NCBI RefSeq assembly: GCF_002127325.2
Contig: NC_035436.2
Span: 25,183,506 to 25,247,505, forward strand
From: Helianthus annuus
Lineage: Eukaryota > Streptophyta > Magnoliopsida > Asterales > Asteraceae
Length of the DNA stretch: 64,000 bases
Reading direction: 5' to 3'
Below are positions 21,462-35,124 of the stretch, piece by piece. A model generated the notes under the pieces. The model ran no database searches and was not told the DNA's origin. It saw only the letters and a list, made by a program, of their open reading frames with translations. How positions within the stretch are numbered: the first letter of the stretch is position 1; every line of letters starts with the position of its first letter. A program made the position numbers and the translations under genes.

Positions 21462-22835
21462 AAGTTGGAAGCTATCTATCAATGTATCTATCTACAAAAT
21501 ATTTGGTTACTTTGTACTCCATATTTTGTATTAATTAATGATAATTTGAATTACAAGTATGCATATGTATAACCTCATCAACAATATGAAACATGTATGA
21601 TGCTTGTCAAAATTTTGGGGGTGATGCTTGTATAAACAATGCAAATCAACACTTCACCAGTCACCACCAGCAAAACGCGACAAGGTGTGATGACTATAAC
21701 TTTGAGAACATCTACCTAAGATTGAACATGGCTTTGGTAATTTCGATAATCGATCTAAAATGAAATAAAAAAAACAAATTAAAACGGAGATTGATAATAA
21801 TCATCATGATAAATATCAAAGTAAAGATAAAAGAGAAAATTTTACCCAACTAAATAAAACACTAGCAAGATTCATCCCTATTTGGTACAAAATTTTGTCT
21901 TGAAACTCGCCTTTATTTATCGATGATCTTTCTGTCACAGAATCCGTGGCTAAAGACCTTTAGCAACAATTTGATTATCGCTAGCAGGTCATTCTGGTGT
22001 GGTATATGTGTCAAAAATAGATTTGGTAAAGCATTAAATTACTAATTATTGGTTGAAGTACCAACAAAAAAGCCAACGTGGGACTAGTCCACTTGGTAGA
22101 GGCTTATACGTCTTCGAAGTGAGGTCACAGGTTCAAAAATCAGAAAGAAGATTAATTTAAGATAATGGGTATATAAAGTAAGAGCAAGCGTTGTCACTAA
22201 AAAATACTAACAAAACTAACGACGAAAACTATGACAAAAATGCACATCAACAATGGAGTACCAAAGAAATAGCAATGGATTACTAACCATGGTTGGCTAA
22301 TACTTTTTCTCTAGTCAATAACGATTCACCGTTTCACTGAACTAATCAACAATCTAAAAAAGAAAATCGTGGTGATATGTCGTTGTTTCGTTGGAAAACT
22401 ATCGCTTGAGCTTCTCTCAAGCTATTTTTTTCTAAACTTAAATATATTTTCGGTCAGTAGATAAATCCTATGAACAAGTCACCTTAATTGCTAAAGTTTA
22501 TTCAATAACCCAATGTTGTACAACTAAATTAAAGATTTAATGATTTATCATGTCAAAAGAAAACCAATCACTTGAAAAGTTCCACATATTATGGATACTT
22601 GATGCATGTTTTAATATTATAATCTCTTTTTTTTTCTTTCTCAAAAGATAAATTTATGTGTTTCTTTTAATGTGAACCAAATAATCAAATATTATTGGAA
22701 CCACATAGAAAACGTGTGTACTTTAAAAGTTCGTTTGCTTCACCTATTTCTGCATACAATAATTGAAGTACGACACCAGAACTTCTTGGCGCCTTCTTTA
22801 GTTGAAAACCATGCTACACCATACATATTTTAGAA
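21462..22835. other. Intergenic; possible SINE head near 22078
   Basis: No gene seen. At about 22078-22200 a tRNA-like segment carries an A-box-like TAGTCCACTTGGTAGAGG and a B-box-like GGTTCAAAAATC, as in a decayed SINE head; no tail or TSD was found. The rest is AT-rich. Confidence 0.35.
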
Positions 22836-23084
22836 GAGTAAATTACGTTTTTGGCCCCTGTGGTTATATCAGTTTTACTATATTGGCCCAAAATAAGAAT
22901 TTTTAACAGATCAGCCCCCATGGTCCCATTATCTAACAGTTTTGGCCCCTGAGACTAACTCCATCCATTACCCTGGTTAATTATTTGTCACATGCAAGGG
23001 TATTTTTGTAATTTCTCTTCCCCTTTAAATTTAATTTCTATTTACCCAGATTTTAAGAACACTCTTCATCTACATGAACTTGAA

Positions 23085-23121
<37 letters not shown>

Positions 23122-23187
23122 AAAAGTTTCTGCACATCAGTTTCAGATCTTCATCAGATTTCAAAAACACTCTTCATCTACATGAAC

Positions 23188-23734
23188 TTACCCAGATTTC
23201 AAGAACACTCTTCATCTACATGAACATGAACAAATAAAAAAAAAAAACAAAACCTAAATTCAAGAACAAGAACCCATCATCTGCACATCATCATCTTCAA
23301 ACCCTAATCTTCAAGAACAATCATCATCTAACCCAGATCATCGTCATCATCATCATCCCCACATAAACAACATCCAAACACCCCCTAAATTCTTAACACA
23401 AAATTGTCAAAGAACAAATAAAAAACAAAACCCAAATTCAGTGTTTTGTGTGTTCGAATGAAACCCCCAAATCCGACTGACCTGGGTGATTCAATCGTCG
23501 CCGGATGTTTGAACGGAATCGATCGTCGCTGTGTCAATCGTCGCCGGATGTTTGAACGGAGTTGATATCCACCGGCCGTTCTTCTCCATCGTCTTCCCCG
23601 TCGAACCAACCTCCGATGTCCACCACAACCACCACCTACAACCGTGAACCACCCTCTCATCATCACTGGTAACCCACATCAATCGTCTTCTCCAGTCACC
23701 GTTCTTCACCACCATCATCACCATACCATCAATC
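23188..23734 (+). repeat. Host duplication flanking the chromovirus, left copy
   Basis: 547 bp from TTACCCAGATTTCAAG to ACCATCAATC, directly abutting the LTR at 23735. It is repeated on the other side of the element at 35121-35665 and appears identical except for an A-run of 12 against 10. The last five bases, CAATC, are what a normal 5-bp TSD would have been. Confidence 0.9.
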
Positions 23735-26526
23735 TGTCACACCCCAACCGATGGCGGAATCATCCGGGCGCGGCACTGAGCGAAACAGATTGTTCAGAAG
23801 TTTCCACAACAACTATCATACAATTCAGTTATATAACACGTCCCATACCGTGTCCCAAACAATAACAAGTTATCATAGAAATCAACCAAACAATATGGGA
23901 ACTGTTCCGACAACTCATGTTCTTAATTATTACAGACCGAAAGTAAATATTGTTTTAGGACTTCTAGACTGCTAACTATAGATCTTACTGACTACAGGTG
24001 CCAGTGCAAGATCTACAGATAATTATGGCCCTGGATCAGGTACGTGGACACTGTCCTAAGGCCACAAACTCCTAGAAGCTTATTATTGCCTCGCTTCCCT
24101 AGCACGCTAGTAGCTTAAACACCTGTCACATACGTTAAAATAACAGTCAATACATATAATGTAAAGGTGAGTACACAAGTTTGATATAGCATATAAAGTT
24201 CGAATAGTTTACGCATAACCAAGCACGTACACAAGGGCAAACGATGCATGTAAATTATCAACATGGGACCATCGATACCAACGACTTCGAGTTGACTGTC
24301 CGAGACAGTTCGCAATACATGATTACCACCGTAATCCATGCAAGTAATTGTCCTTAGCAACCCCCGTGTGAACGGGTGCTGAGTCCAAACTATAGTACTA
24401 CGTTGCTAAAGCAGGCAGATAGCACTCCACGTGTAAACATAATAAACAGCAATCATTTAGACAAGTAATACATGCAAGTAGGTTAGCGTTCAAATAGTTT
24501 GTTTTGATTGTGATTTTGATAGTTTACGTATGTAACACCCAAAAGTGCTGAAAGCAAAAAGGGATCGAGTATACTCACAGTGGTTGGTTGTGGATTGAAG
24601 GGAGCACTGAGAATAGGTTAGCCTGAATAGTTCGATAACACAACGATGAGTAACGCGGAAAGAGTAAACAATGTACTTGGATCGAGTAGGCCATTCGATC
24701 GGACAGCAGTTCGATCGAGTGGGCTGTTCGATTGGTTTGAAAGTCCGTTCGAACATCCATTCGATCGGCTGGCTGGCTCGATCGGCTGGTTCCTTCAAGT
24801 GGATTGTTTCTTCCTTTAATGTGAAGGATGTGTTTGTGTATGATGGTTTGTACTACCTTTCAAGTTGGTCGATCGAACAGCTGTTCGATCGGTTAGCCCA
24901 ACCGATCGGTTAGCATTGTATCGTTTTCAAATATGTCACTCGATCGGCTGGCATGCTCGATCGGGTGACATTCCAATGTTTCGAAAAGGTTAAGTGTTTT
25001 AAAGTATAGTATCTCATGATTCGAGCAGTAATGATTACAATCGAGTGGCGTAGTCGATCGAACAGTACCTCGTCAATACTACACTTTTGTAAGTTGGGGG
25101 GTCTAAGTGCCAGTCGATCGGTTAGCCTAGTCGATCGGCTGGCATAGTCGTTCGGTTGGGCTGTTCGATCGAACAGCCTAGCCGTTCGGCCAGCTTCTCG
25201 ATTCGGTTCACCTATCACTTAACACTTGTTTCTTCCCGTTAATTGTTGATGTTTTAGAGATATTTTGACTACGAGTTGAACCACAAAGCTGAAGTCCCTA
25301 CTTAGTCTACTGACTCGAGCAGGAATCACCCAAACTCGGTCAGAGACGGTTTGGAACCCAAGTTTAACGTTTAACCCGAAATCGGTATATCTCTCGGTAG
25401 AACCCGAATCTTGAACCATGTGTTTGTTTGGATTGATTTGTAAATCGGTTCAAGCTCGTTTTCACCGGTTTGAGTGTAAAAGAGTTGAAAGATAGATGAA
25501 AACCCATCTTCCAATCCTTTTCCACCGTGAAATGTTAAGATCTTTGGAAGATTTTGGGTTATTTATGTGGAAATCGGTTAGATCTAGCTTATTCATGGTT
25601 GAATGAAGTCAAGAACATGAAGCTCTTGATGAACACCAAGAACACCATGATGACATCACTCAAGAACACCTAGATCTTGGTGATTTCATGGATGAAATCC
25701 AAGTTTTGAAAGATAGAAAGAAGGAGAATCGATTAATGAACAAAAACGTACAAGGATTAGAACGAAATACTTACCGGTTTGAGAGAAATCTGAGATTTAG
25801 TGAGAAGAAGAGGCTGGTCGGTCAGAGCTTTTCCAAAAGTGGAAAGCTTGACAAGGACAGCCCTATTTATAGGCTTCCAAAAGAGGAAAGGGTCTGCTGA
25901 TCGAACAGCATCCCTGATCGAGCAGCTGTCCGATCGAACAGCCTGTTCGATCGGCTAGCCTGTTCGATCAGGTTGCCCTGTTCGATCGGCTTGCCTGGTT
26001 TTTGAGTGTTTCGCGATGATTTTCGATATTTCGAGTTCGATGAACGATGATTTGAGGATGATAGAATTCCTAATCAAATTACTTTTAGTTCCAACTACTA
26101 TATCTACATACAAGCTTCCTTACAACCATTTCGGGTTCGATTTCCATTGAGTTTGATTCACCTTTGAGTCTCGATTGATTTGATTGATTCACCACACACT
26201 TTAACATAAAAGTAAACATGCACAAGTAACACGTAAGGCACACGCACACGTATAAAAGTACTAAAATCCCCACACTTGAGTTCAATGATTGATTCGATTC
26301 ACCTTGGTTATTGATTGACTAGCTTTATTGCATTGTTACTTCCCACCATTCACAGTCGGTCGTTGATTCACAGTTCGATTATCGGTCGATTAGTTTGATT
26401 ATACAACACTTACTCCAAATAATACGAAAATCAAAATGAAACTAAAATGAAATTAATCTTTATAAATCTTTAATTCCAATAACAGTCAACACTTGACTTT
26501 GACTTTGGAAAACACGGGGTGTTACA
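23735..26526 (-). repeat. 3' LTR of element 1
   Basis: On the plus strand it runs from TGTCACACCCCAACCG to GGGGTGTTACA, 2792 bp, with imperfect terminal inverted repeats. It contains clusters of TTCGATCG words at 24681-24800, 24868-24970, 25050-25205 and 25895-26010. Short ORFs inside recur in the other LTR only because the LTRs are duplicates. Confidence 0.93.
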
Positions 26527-26545
26527 GTCTCCCCTCCTTTAGGGA
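26527..26545 (-). other. Polypurine tract of element 1
   Basis: The minus strand reads CCTAAAGGAGGGGAGAC immediately before the LTR start TGTAACACCCC. This is the plus-strand primer for reverse transcription. Confidence 0.85.
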
Positions 26546-26613
26546 ATTTCGTCCCGAAATTAGGCCGAGAACCGTACATCGCCGTGTGATTTTACCAATT
26601 TAATGCTTCAGAT

Positions 26614-29600
26614 CTATCTGAATAACTGCGGGTACTTGGCCTTCATGTCACTTTCGAGTTCCCAAGTGAACTCCGCGCCTCGTTTGCCTTCCCATCGTAC
26701 TTTTACAATAGGAATGCGGGAGCGTCTGAGTTGCTTGGTCTGTCGGTCCATGATTTCGACAGGCTTTTCCACGAAGTGTAGTGTCTCATTGACCTGAAGA
26801 TCGTCGAGTGGTATTATTGCGTCGTGGTCGGCTACGCATTTCCGAAGGTTTGAAATATGGAAAGTCGGGTGGACATTGCTGAGTTCCTCCGGTAATTCGA
26901 GTTTGTAGGCAACTTTACCGATCCTTTCCAGAATCTTAAAAGGTCCAACAAATCGAGGAGCAAGTTTCCCTCTTTTGCCGAATCGGACTACTCCCTTCCA
27001 AGGCGATACCTTTAGGAGCACGTAGTCGCCAACTGCAAATTCGCGGGGCCTGCGTCGTTTATCGGCGTACATCTTTTGTCTGTCCCGGGCCTTTACCAAG
27101 TTTTCCCTTATCTGGTGGATCTTGTCAGTCGTTTCTTGTAGAATCTCAGGCCCAGTCAATTGTGAATGACCTACCTCGTGCCATACAATAGGCGAGCGAC
27201 ATCTCCTACCATACAAGGCTTCGAAAGGTGCCATTTCGATGCTGGAGTGATAGCTATTATTGTACGAAAATTCGACCAATGGCAGGTGTTTGCTCCAACT
27301 ACCACCAAAATCGATAACACACGCACGGAGCATGTCTTCAATAGTACGTATCGTTCTTTCAGTCTGCCCGTCAGTTTGCGGGTGGAATGCGGTACTCAAA
27401 TTCAGCGTCGTACCTAGAGCTGCTTGAAAAGTTTCCCACAATCTCGATGTAAACCGAGCATCGCGATCCGAAATGATGTCTCGAGGCGTACCATGATTCT
27501 TAATGATCTCGTCGGTGTAGATTTGGGCTAGCTTGGCCACCTTGTAGTCTTCTCGTATTGGCAAAAAGTGGGCTGATTTGGTTAGACGGTCGACTATAAC
27601 CCAAATACTGTCGTGACCTGATGGCGTGGTCGGAAGCTTAGTTATGAAATCCATAGCTATGCTTTCCCACTTCCATACGGGTATCGGCGGTTGTTCGAGT
27701 AAGCCTGAAGGTCTTTGGTGTTCAGCCTTTACTCTTGCACAAGTTAAACAGCTACCAACATATAGAGCAATATCCCTTTTCATCCCAGGCCACCAGTACT
27801 TGTAGCGAAGGTCCTGGTACATTTTGTCCGCACCGGGATGAATGGAATATCGGGATTTGTGGGCTTCGTTCATGATGATCTTTCGCAAATCTGTCCTCCT
27901 CGGAACCCAGATTCGGTCCAGATAGTAGAATATCCCGTTGGCTTTGCTCACAAGTTGAGTTCCATCGTGATAGATTCGTTCTTTCTTCAACGTACGCTCG
28001 TTGAAGCAAGCGTGTTGTGCTTCGCGGATGAGAGCTTCGAGGTTATACTGAGCCTGGATGTTTCGGACACCTATCACGTAATTCTTTCTGCTGAGGGCGT
28101 CTGCAACTACATTCGCCTTGCCTGGGTGATAACGGATCTCACAGTCGTAGTCGTTGAGAAGTTCTACCCATCGGCGTTGACGCATATTGAGTTCTCTCTG
28201 ATTAAAGATGTGTTGTAGGCTCTTGTGATCGGTGAAGATCGTACACCTTGTACCATACAGGTAGTGTCGCCAAATCTTTAAGGCAAAGACAACCGCGCCT
28301 AGCTCGAGGTCATGGGTTGTATAGTTCTTCTCGTGGATTTTGAGCTGTCGAGACGCGTAAGCTATAACCTTGTCTCGTTGCATGAGAACACAGCCAAGTC
28401 CAAGGTTTGAAGCATCACAATAGACAACGAAGTCGTCGCTTCCGTCCGGCAGTGTAAGAACTGGTGCATGGCACAGCATGTGTTTGAGGGTTTGGAAAGC
28501 AGTCTCCTGCGCGGTTCCCCACACAAAAGGCTTGTCTTTATGAGTAAGGGAGGTAAGCGGTACAGCAATCTTTGAGAATCCTTCGATGAATCGTCGATAG
28601 TAACCAGCTAATCCGAGAAAAGAGCGAACTTCTGACGGATTCTTTGGCGTAACCCATCCCTTGACTGCCTCAATCTTTGCAGGATCAACGTGTATACCCC
28701 GACTATTCACAATGTGACCCAGAAATTGAACCTCCTCCAACCAGAACTCACACTTGGAGAATTTGGCGTAGAGTTGGTTTCCCTGAAGCAACTCGAGAAC
28801 CAATCGCAAATGCTGCGCATGTTCGGCCCTCGATCTGGAATAGATCAGGACATCGTCGATGAATACAATGACAAAACGGTCTAAGAACGGTTTACACACG
28901 CGATTCATCAGATCCATAAAGACCGCGGGTGCGTTGGTCAAACCAAAAGGCATGACAACAAATTCGTAGTGGCCGTATCGGGTTCGGAAAGCGGTTTTGG
29001 GTATGTCTTCCTCTTGAATCCGCAACTGATGGTAGCCTGATCGTAGATCAATCTTGGAGAAACACTGAGCACCTTGTAGTTGGTCAAACAGATCATCGAT
29101 TCTTGGTAAGGGGTATCGGTTCTTGATGGTCAGCTTGTTCAATTCCCGGTAATCGATGCACATTCGGAACGACCCGTCCTTCTTTTTGACGAAAAGGACT
29201 GGTGCGCCCCATGGAGAAGTGCTCGGGCGAATGAAGCCTTTTTCAAGTAACTCTTGGAGTTGGTTTGAGAGTTCTCGCATCTCAGATGGAGCGAGTCGAT
29301 ACGGAGCTTTGGCTACTGGGTTGGCTCCTGGAATAAGGTCGATTCGAAAGTCGATATCACGGCTTGGAGGTAATCCAGGAAGATTATCAGGGAATACCTG
29401 GGGAAATTCTCGGACAACGGGGACATCCTTGACTTCAACTTTCTTTTTCTTGTCCGTCTCTGCTACAACAATGTTGGCCAAGAAGGCTCGATATTCCTTG
29501 CGGAGATATTTGCGAGCTTGAAGACAGGACATGAGCTTGAGATCTTTTGCAGTAGTTTCACCATAAACACATAGAATATCACCACTGGCTAGCACAAAAC

Positions 29601-31245
29601 GAATCATCTTATCAGCACACACAACTTCAGCATGGTTTTCACGAAGAAAGTCCATGCCTACTATGACATCGAAACTTCCGAGCTGCATTGGAATGAGATT
29701 AATCGGAAATATATGATTGTTGAGCTTGAGAGTACAATCACGGAGCACAGAATTGACAACAATGGTTCTTCCGGTAGCGATTTCTACTTCGAAGGGTGTC
29801 GAAAGATAAGAACGCTTACGTCTAAGAAGCTTCTCAAATTCAAAGGACACAAAGCAGTTATCGGCTCCAGTATCAAACAAACATGATGCATATATACCAT
29901 TCACAAGGAACGTACCATTGACTACGTTGTTATCAGCTTGAGCCTGGCGTGCATTGATGTTGAAAGTTCTGGCGTGAGCGGCTTGTTGTTGAGGCTGTTG
30001 TTGCTGTTGCTGGGGCTGTTGAGCTTCTTGTTTCACCACCCTGTTCGGGCACCGGTTTGCGAAGTGGTTAGGGTCACCACATGCAAAGCAGGTCCGAACA
30101 TTGTTTGCCGGGGCCTGTGCAGCTTGAGGAGCTTGAGGAGCAGGGAGTAGGGCTTGGTTGGCAGTGACTTGGGCTTGCGTTTGACGGGGACCATAGCGGC
30201 AACTTGCAGTGAAATGCCCGTAAACGTTGCAGTGGGCACAGAATCGGCAGGCCACACCCACCGGGTGATGATAGGAACATGTAGCACAGAGTGGGTGGGG
30301 GCCGGTGTACGCACGCTTCGCTGGCGGCGCATTGATCACTGGCGCAGCGCGCTGTGGTTGTTGCTGTTGGGCTGGTACAGACTGTAGTGGAGCAGCAGTG
30401 GTTGCGGCAGCGCAACTTTTGTTCTTCTTTCTTCTTCTCGAAGACTTGGAGGCTTGAGTGGTGGTGTTATCGGTTGATGCTGCGGTGACTTGATGCAGGG
30501 GCTTGACTTGCTTATCCCAGAAACCAGCCTTCACCCGCTTGTCATTAATCTCAGCGGCGAGCAGGTAGGTTTCCTCGATCGTTGCGGGCTTGGAGGCGTG
30601 AACAAAATCTGCGACACAATCCGGAAGAGCACGGATGTATTTCTTGATGGTCATGTCAGTAGTCTTGACCTGGTCGGGACATATGATACTCAATTGCTTG
30701 AAACGAGCAGTGAGACCAGCATTGTCTCCCTCCTTTTGCTTGATACCCCAGAACTCATCCTCCAACTTTTGGCGTTCGTGGGGAGGACAGAACTCGTCCA
30801 TCATGATCGCTTTCAATTCCTTCCACGTCAGCTCGTATGCAGCGTCGTTCCCGCGCTTGTTCCTTTCTGCGGTCCACCAGTCCAAAGCTCGTGACTGGAA
30901 GACACCGGTAGCATTGAGAGTACGGAGGTGATCTGGGCATCCGCTTTGACGAAGGGTGACTTCTACCGAGTCAAACCAATGAAACAGAGCCGTAGGGCCA
31001 TCTTCACCGGTAAACTCTTTTGGCCCACATGCCTTGAATTGTTTGAAGCTAAAAGTAGCTTTGTTGGGATCTTTGGGCGTGAGGGTTCGGGATTCCTCAG
31101 ATGACTTGCTTGCGTTCTCGAACACATCACTGACGGCTTTTGCCAGGGTCTTAGAGATGATAGCAGCCAGACGTCGATCTCTTTTCTCCTGGCGGGTAAG
31201 ACGCGAGCGTGATCTAGGTTGTCCAGATGACGACATGGTCTGCAA
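26614..31245 (-). CDS. gag-pol: Gag-Pol-chromodomain polyprotein of element 1
   Basis: A 1543-residue ORF without stops. Gag domain spans about residues 70-245 ([38 protein letters not shown]). A CCHC zinc knuckle has C386, C389, H394 and C399, with a second Cys/His cluster at about 320-349. The aspartic protease has D-T-G at 458-460. Reverse transcriptase spans about 640-830 with the FIDD catalytic motif at about 795-798. RNase H follows ([30 protein letters not shown]), then integrase with an H-H-C-C zinc site and DDE residues ([21 protein letters not shown]). A C-terminal chromodomain ([14 protein letters not shown] ... VKVRWEG ... FTWE) would target chromatin. It looks full-length and potentially active. 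Antisense ORFs across it are shadows. Confidence 0.96.
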   Translation of the reverse strand: MQTMSSSGQPRSRSRLTRQEKRDRRLAAIISKTLAKAVSDVFENASKSSEESRTLTPKDPNKATFSFKQFKACGPKEFTGEDGPTALFHWFDSVEVTLRQSGCPDHLRTLNATGVFQSRALDWWTAERNKRGNDAAYELTWKELKAIMMDEFCPPHERQKLEDEFWGIKQKEGDNAGLTARFKQLSIICPDQVKTTDMTIKKYIRALPDCVADFVHASKPATIEETYLLAAEINDKRVKAGFWDKQVKPLHQVTAASTDNTTTQASKSSRRRKKNKSCAAATTAAPLQSVPAQQQQPQRAAPVINAPPAKRAYTGPHPLCATCSYHHPVGVACRFCAHCNVYGHFTASCRYGPRQTQAQVTANQALLPAPQAPQAAQAPANNVRTCFACGDPNHFANRCPNRVVKQEAQQPQQQQQQPQQQAAHARTFNINARQAQADNNVVNGTFLVNGIYASCLFDTGADNCFVSFEFEKLLRRKRSYLSTPFEVEIATGRTIVVNSVLRDCTLKLNNHIFPINLIPMQLGSFDVIVGMDFLRENHAEVVCADKMIRFVLASGDILCVYGETTAKDLKLMSCLQARKYLRKEYRAFLANIVVAETDKKKKVEVKDVPVVREFPQVFPDNLPGLPPSRDIDFRIDLIPGANPVAKAPYRLAPSEMRELSNQLQELLEKGFIRPSTSPWGAPVLFVKKKDGSFRMCIDYRELNKLTIKNRYPLPRIDDLFDQLQGAQCFSKIDLRSGYHQLRIQEEDIPKTAFRTRYGHYEFVVMPFGLTNAPAVFMDLMNRVCKPFLDRFVIVFIDDVLIYSRSRAEHAQHLRLVLELLQGNQLYAKFSKCEFWLEEVQFLGHIVNSRGIHVDPAKIEAVKGWVTPKNPSEVRSFLGLAGYYRRFIEGFSKIAVPLTSLTHKDKPFVWGTAQETAFQTLKHMLCHAPVLTLPDGSDDFVVYCDASNLGLGCVLMQRDKVIAYASRQLKIHEKNYTTHDLELGAVVFALKIWRHYLYGTRCTIFTDHKSLQHIFNQRELNMRQRRWVELLNDYDCEIRYHPGKANVVADALSRKNYVIGVRNIQAQYNLEALIREAQHACFNERTLKKERIYHDGTQLVSKANGIFYYLDRIWVPRRTDLRKIIMNEAHKSRYSIHPGADKMYQDLRYKYWWPGMKRDIALYVGSCLTCARVKAEHQRPSGLLEQPPIPVWKWESIAMDFITKLPTTPSGHDSIWVIVDRLTKSAHFLPIREDYKVAKLAQIYTDEIIKNHGTPRDIISDRDARFTSRLWETFQAALGTTLNLSTAFHPQTDGQTERTIRTIEDMLRACVIDFGGSWSKHLPLVEFSYNNSYHSSIEMAPFEALYGRRCRSPIVWHEVGHSQLTGPEILQETTDKIHQIRENLVKARDRQKMYADKRRRPREFAVGDYVLLKVSPWKGVVRFGKRGKLAPRFVGPFKILERIGKVAYKLELPEELSNVHPTFHISNLRKCVADHDAIIPLDDLQVNETLHFVEKPVEIMDRQTKQLRRSRIPIVKVRWEGKRGAEFTWELESDMKAKYPQLFR

Positions 31246-32317
31246 TAGACATCGTCACAGGCTCAACACAACGAATTCGAGTCTCACACGTTCTTAGATC
31301 TCTAAAGCTTAGAATCACGTCGCATCTCTCGTTACGTAACACATATAATCACATAAGCACATAATCATAGAGGCACATAAGCACAGAAGCAATTAGAGCA
31401 CATAAGCAATTAAACAAGTAGAGTACTTAATTTCCTAAACACGTACGCAATTTTATCACAGAGGCTTATTAATGTCACATAATTCCTCCTAATAGTACGC
31501 AGTAGCACACTTAGTTTCCTGACAGCCTCTAAGTTCTTGAATATAGCGGTCACATACAACACATCGAGTAGCATAGGATGGCGTAGCGTAGCATAGCATA
31601 TTGGTTTCGTTTAGATCACATTAACAGGGATTTGGATCGAGATAGGATAACAACAAAGGTCACGCAGATTGATAACAAATGGAGTAACCAATGAATCTTT
31701 AAAACACGTAAACAGGTAAATCATAGAAAATCAACAAAGCAACACTCAAAATCGGAAAATAGATTGTCTGCGGCTACTAGACTTTGACTAACCACGGCAA
31801 TTTGACTATTCACAGTTGACTTGTCGTCACTTTCGACTCTAGGGGACATGTTCCTGCCTCGATTCTTGGGCATTATGCATGCGCATTCTAGGTCATACTC
31901 GTGAGTTCAGGTCGTTGGAGTCCGTCAATTGCCTTGGCGAGATGAAATAAAGTTGGAATAACTGCCAAGGTTAGGGTTTCACCCCTAGCTCAGCAATTTC
32001 TTCCTTGTTTTAAGAAAATTTAGAGGAAAATTTTCATCAAATTGCGGGTTTCAGCCCTAATTTGGTATAATTCTCCCCCGTTTGTTGATAGAAAATTGTA
32101 CAAAATAATTGGCAAAATTTGTAATTTAGGCAGGAATTTGCGGGTTTCACTCCTAATCCCGTCCAAATTACGAAATTTGGCTCGGAGTTCGGATGTAATG
32201 ATAGAATATAACATAAAATAAGCACATAAACTTGGTCTCTTGGTTCCTAACTATAGTCTAGGTCTCTAAGACAGCGATCCGGACGAGATCGTGTCTAACC
32301 TAATTCCCTATAGTTAC
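31246..32317 (-). other. Untranslated leader of element 1
   Basis: About 1.07 kb between the primer binding site and the polyprotein ATG. It contains several short frames but no conserved domain, and ACATAAGCAC-type words at 31330-31400. Packaging and dimerisation signals would be expected here but cannot be identified by eye. Confidence 0.7.
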
Positions 32318-32330
32318 GGCTCTGATACCA
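32318..32330 (-). other. Primer binding site, initiator tRNA-Met (element 1)
   Basis: The minus strand reads TGGTATCAGAGCC, complementary to the 3' end of plant initiator tRNA-Met, three bases inside the 5' LTR. Confidence 0.92.
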
Positions 32331-32333
32331 ATC

Positions 32334-35124
32334 TGTCACACCCCAACCGATGGCGGAATCATCGGGGCGCGGCACTGAGCGAAACAGATTGTTCAGAAGT
32401 TTCCACAACAACTATCATACAATTCAGTTATATAACACGTCCCATACCGTGTCCCAAACAATAACAAGTTATCATAGAAATCAACCAAACAATATGGGAA
32501 CTGTTCCGACAACTCATGTTCTTAATTATTACAGACCGAAAGTAAATATTGTTTTAGGACTTCTAGACTGCTAACTATAGATCTTACTGACTACAGGTGC
32601 CAGTGCAAGATCTACAGATAATTATGGCCCTGGATCAGGTACGTGGACACTGTCCTAAGGCCACAAACTCCTAGAAGCTTATTATTGCCTCGCTTCCCTA
32701 GCACGCTAGTAGCTTAAACACCTGTCACATACGTTAAAATAACAGTCAATACATATAATGTAAAGGTGAGTACACAAGTTTGATATAGCATATAAAGTTC
32801 GAATAGTTTACGCATAACCAAGCACGTACACAAGGGCAAACGATGCATGTAAATTATCAACATGGGACCATCGATACCAACGACTTCGAGTTGACTGTCC
32901 GAGACAGTTCGCAATACATGATTACCACCGTAATCCATGCAAGTAATTGTCCTTAGCAACCCCCGTGTGAACGGGTGCTGAGTCCAAACTATAGTACTAC
33001 GTTGCTAAAGCAGGCAGATAGCACTCCACGTGTAAACATAATAAACAGCAATCATTTAGACAAGTAATACATGCAAGTAGGTTAGCGTTCAAATAGTTTG
33101 TTTTGATTGTGATTTTGATAGTTTACGTATGTAACACCCAAAAGTGCTGAAAGCAAAAAGGGATCGAGTATACTCACAGTGGTTGGTTGTGGATTGAAGG
33201 GAGCACTGAGAATAGGTTAGCCTGAATAGTTCGATAACACAACGATGAGTAACGCGGAAAGAGTAAACAATGTACTTGGATCGAGTAGGCCATTCGATCG
33301 GACAGCAGTTCGATCGAGTGGGCTGTTCGATTGGTTTGAAAGTCCGTTCGAACATCCATTCGATCGGCTGGCTGGCTCGATCGGCTGGTTCCTTCAAGTG
33401 GATTGTTTCTTCCTTTAATGTGAAGGATGTGTTTGTGTATGATGGTTTGTACTACCTTTCAAGTTGGTCGATCGAACAGCTGTTCGATCGGTTAGCCCAA
33501 CCGATCGGTTAGCATTGTATCGTTTTCAAATATGTCACTCGATCGGCTGGCATGCTCGATCGGGTGACATTCCAATGTTTCGAAAAGGTTAAGTGTTTTA
33601 AAGTATAGTATCTCATGATTCGAGCAGTAATGATTACAATCGAGTGGCGTAGTCGATCGAACAGTACCTCGTCAATACTACACTTTTGTAAGTTGGGGGG
33701 TCTAAGTGCCAGTCGATCGGTTAGCCTAGTCGATCGGCTGGCATAGTCGTTCGGTTGGGCTGTTCGATCGAACAGCCTAGCCGTTCGGCCAGCTTCTCGA
33801 TTCGGTTCACCTATCACTTAACACTTGTTTCTTCCCGTTAATTGTTGATGTTTTAGAGATATTTTGACTACGAGTTGAACCACAAAGCTGAAGTCCCTAC
33901 TTAGTCTACTGACTCGAGCAGGAATCACCCAAACTCGGTCAGAGACGGTTTGGAACCCAAGTTTAACGTTTAACCCGAAATCGGTATATCTCTCGGTAGA
34001 ACCCGAATCTTGAACCATGTGTTTGTTTGGATTGATTTGTAAATCGGTTCAAGCTCGTTTTCACCGGTTTGAGTGTAAAAGAGTTGAAAGATAGATGAAA
34101 ACCCATCTTCCAATCCTTTTCCACCGTGAAATGTTAAGATCTTTGGAAGATTTTGGGTTATTTATGTGGAAATCGGTTAGATCTAGCTTATTCATGGTTG
34201 AATGAAGTCAAGAACATGAAGCTCTTGATGAACACCAAGAACACCATGATGACATCACTCAAGAACACCTAGATCTTGGTGATTTCATGGATGAAATCCA
34301 AGTTTTGAAAGATAGAAAGAAGGAGAATCGATTAATGAACAAAAACGTACAAGGATTAGAACGAAATACTTACCGGTTTGAGAGAAATCTGAGATTTAGT
34401 GAGAAGAAGAGGCTGGTCGGTCAGAGCTTTTCCAAAAGTGGAAAGCTTGACAAGGACAGCCCTATTTATAGGCTTCCAAAAGAGGAAAGGGTCTGCTGAT
34501 CGAACAGCATCCCTGATCGAGCAGCTGTCCGATCGAACAGCCTGTTCGATCGGCTAGCCTGTTCGATCAGGTTGCCCTGTTCGATCGGCTTGCCTGGTTT
34601 TTGAGTGTTTCGCGATGATTTTCGATATTTCGAGTTCGATGAACGATGATTTGAGGATGATAGAATTCCTAATCAAATTACTTTTAGTTCCAACTACTAT
34701 ATCTACATACAAGCTTCCTTACAACCATTTCGGGTTCGATTTCCATTGAGTTTGATTCACCTTTGAGTCTCGATTGATTTGATTGATTCACCACACACTT
34801 TAACATAAAAGTAAACATGCACAAGTAACACGTAAGGCACACGCACACGTATAAAAGTACTAAAATCCCCACACTTGAGTTCAATGATTGATTCGATTCA
34901 CCTTGGTTATTGATTGACTAGCTTTATTGCATTGTTACTTCCCACCATTCACAGTCGGTCGTTGATTCACAGTTCGATTATCGGTCGATTAGTTTGATTA
35001 TACAACACTTACTCCAAATAATACGAAAATCAAAATGAAACTAAAATGAAATTAATCTTTATAAATCTTTAATTCCAATAACAGTCAACACTTGACTTTG
35101 ACTTTGGAAAACACGGGGTGTTAC
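32334..35124 (-). repeat. 5' LTR of element 1, outer base lost
   Basis: 2791 bp matching 23735-26525. The plus-strand end reads GGGGTGTTAC then CCAGATTTC, so the terminal A of GTTACA is missing. The four bases TTAC are shared with the start of the duplicated host segment, which makes this a microhomology junction. Confidence 0.92.

Larger units (their letters stand above)
23735..35124 (-). mobile_element. Intact Ty3/gypsy chromovirus (Tekay/Del-like), element 1
   Basis: An 11.39-kb minus-strand element with 2.79-kb LTRs (23735-26526 and 32334-35124), a primer binding site for initiator tRNA-Met next to the 5' LTR, a single uninterrupted polyprotein ORF, and a polypurine tract before the 3' LTR. 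Domain order Gag-PR-RT-RNaseH-IN plus a terminal chromodomain marks a chromovirus. I saw one internal LTR mismatch (23765 C versus 32364 G) and loss of the outermost base at 35125, so insertion is recent. It lies within a Mutator-like foldback element. Flanks show an abnormal 547/545-bp duplication. Confidence 0.93.

Noticed and set aside
23385..23724. Arg/Gly/Trp-rich minus-strand ORFs (93 and 77 codons) in the Mutator-like element
   Set aside because: They overlap in different frames, have no start context or domain, and recur only because the segment is duplicated around the chromovirus. A captured gene fragment cannot be excluded.
23751..26285. Many 60-100-codon ORFs that occur twice, 8599 bp apart
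   Set aside because: They are duplicated because they lie in the two LTRs of element 1, not because they are conserved genes; the constant offset equals the LTR spacing.
26603..31297. Antisense ORFs (up to 134 codons) across the polyprotein
   Set aside because: Shadow frames of the 1543-residue gag-pol ORF; none has recognisable domains.
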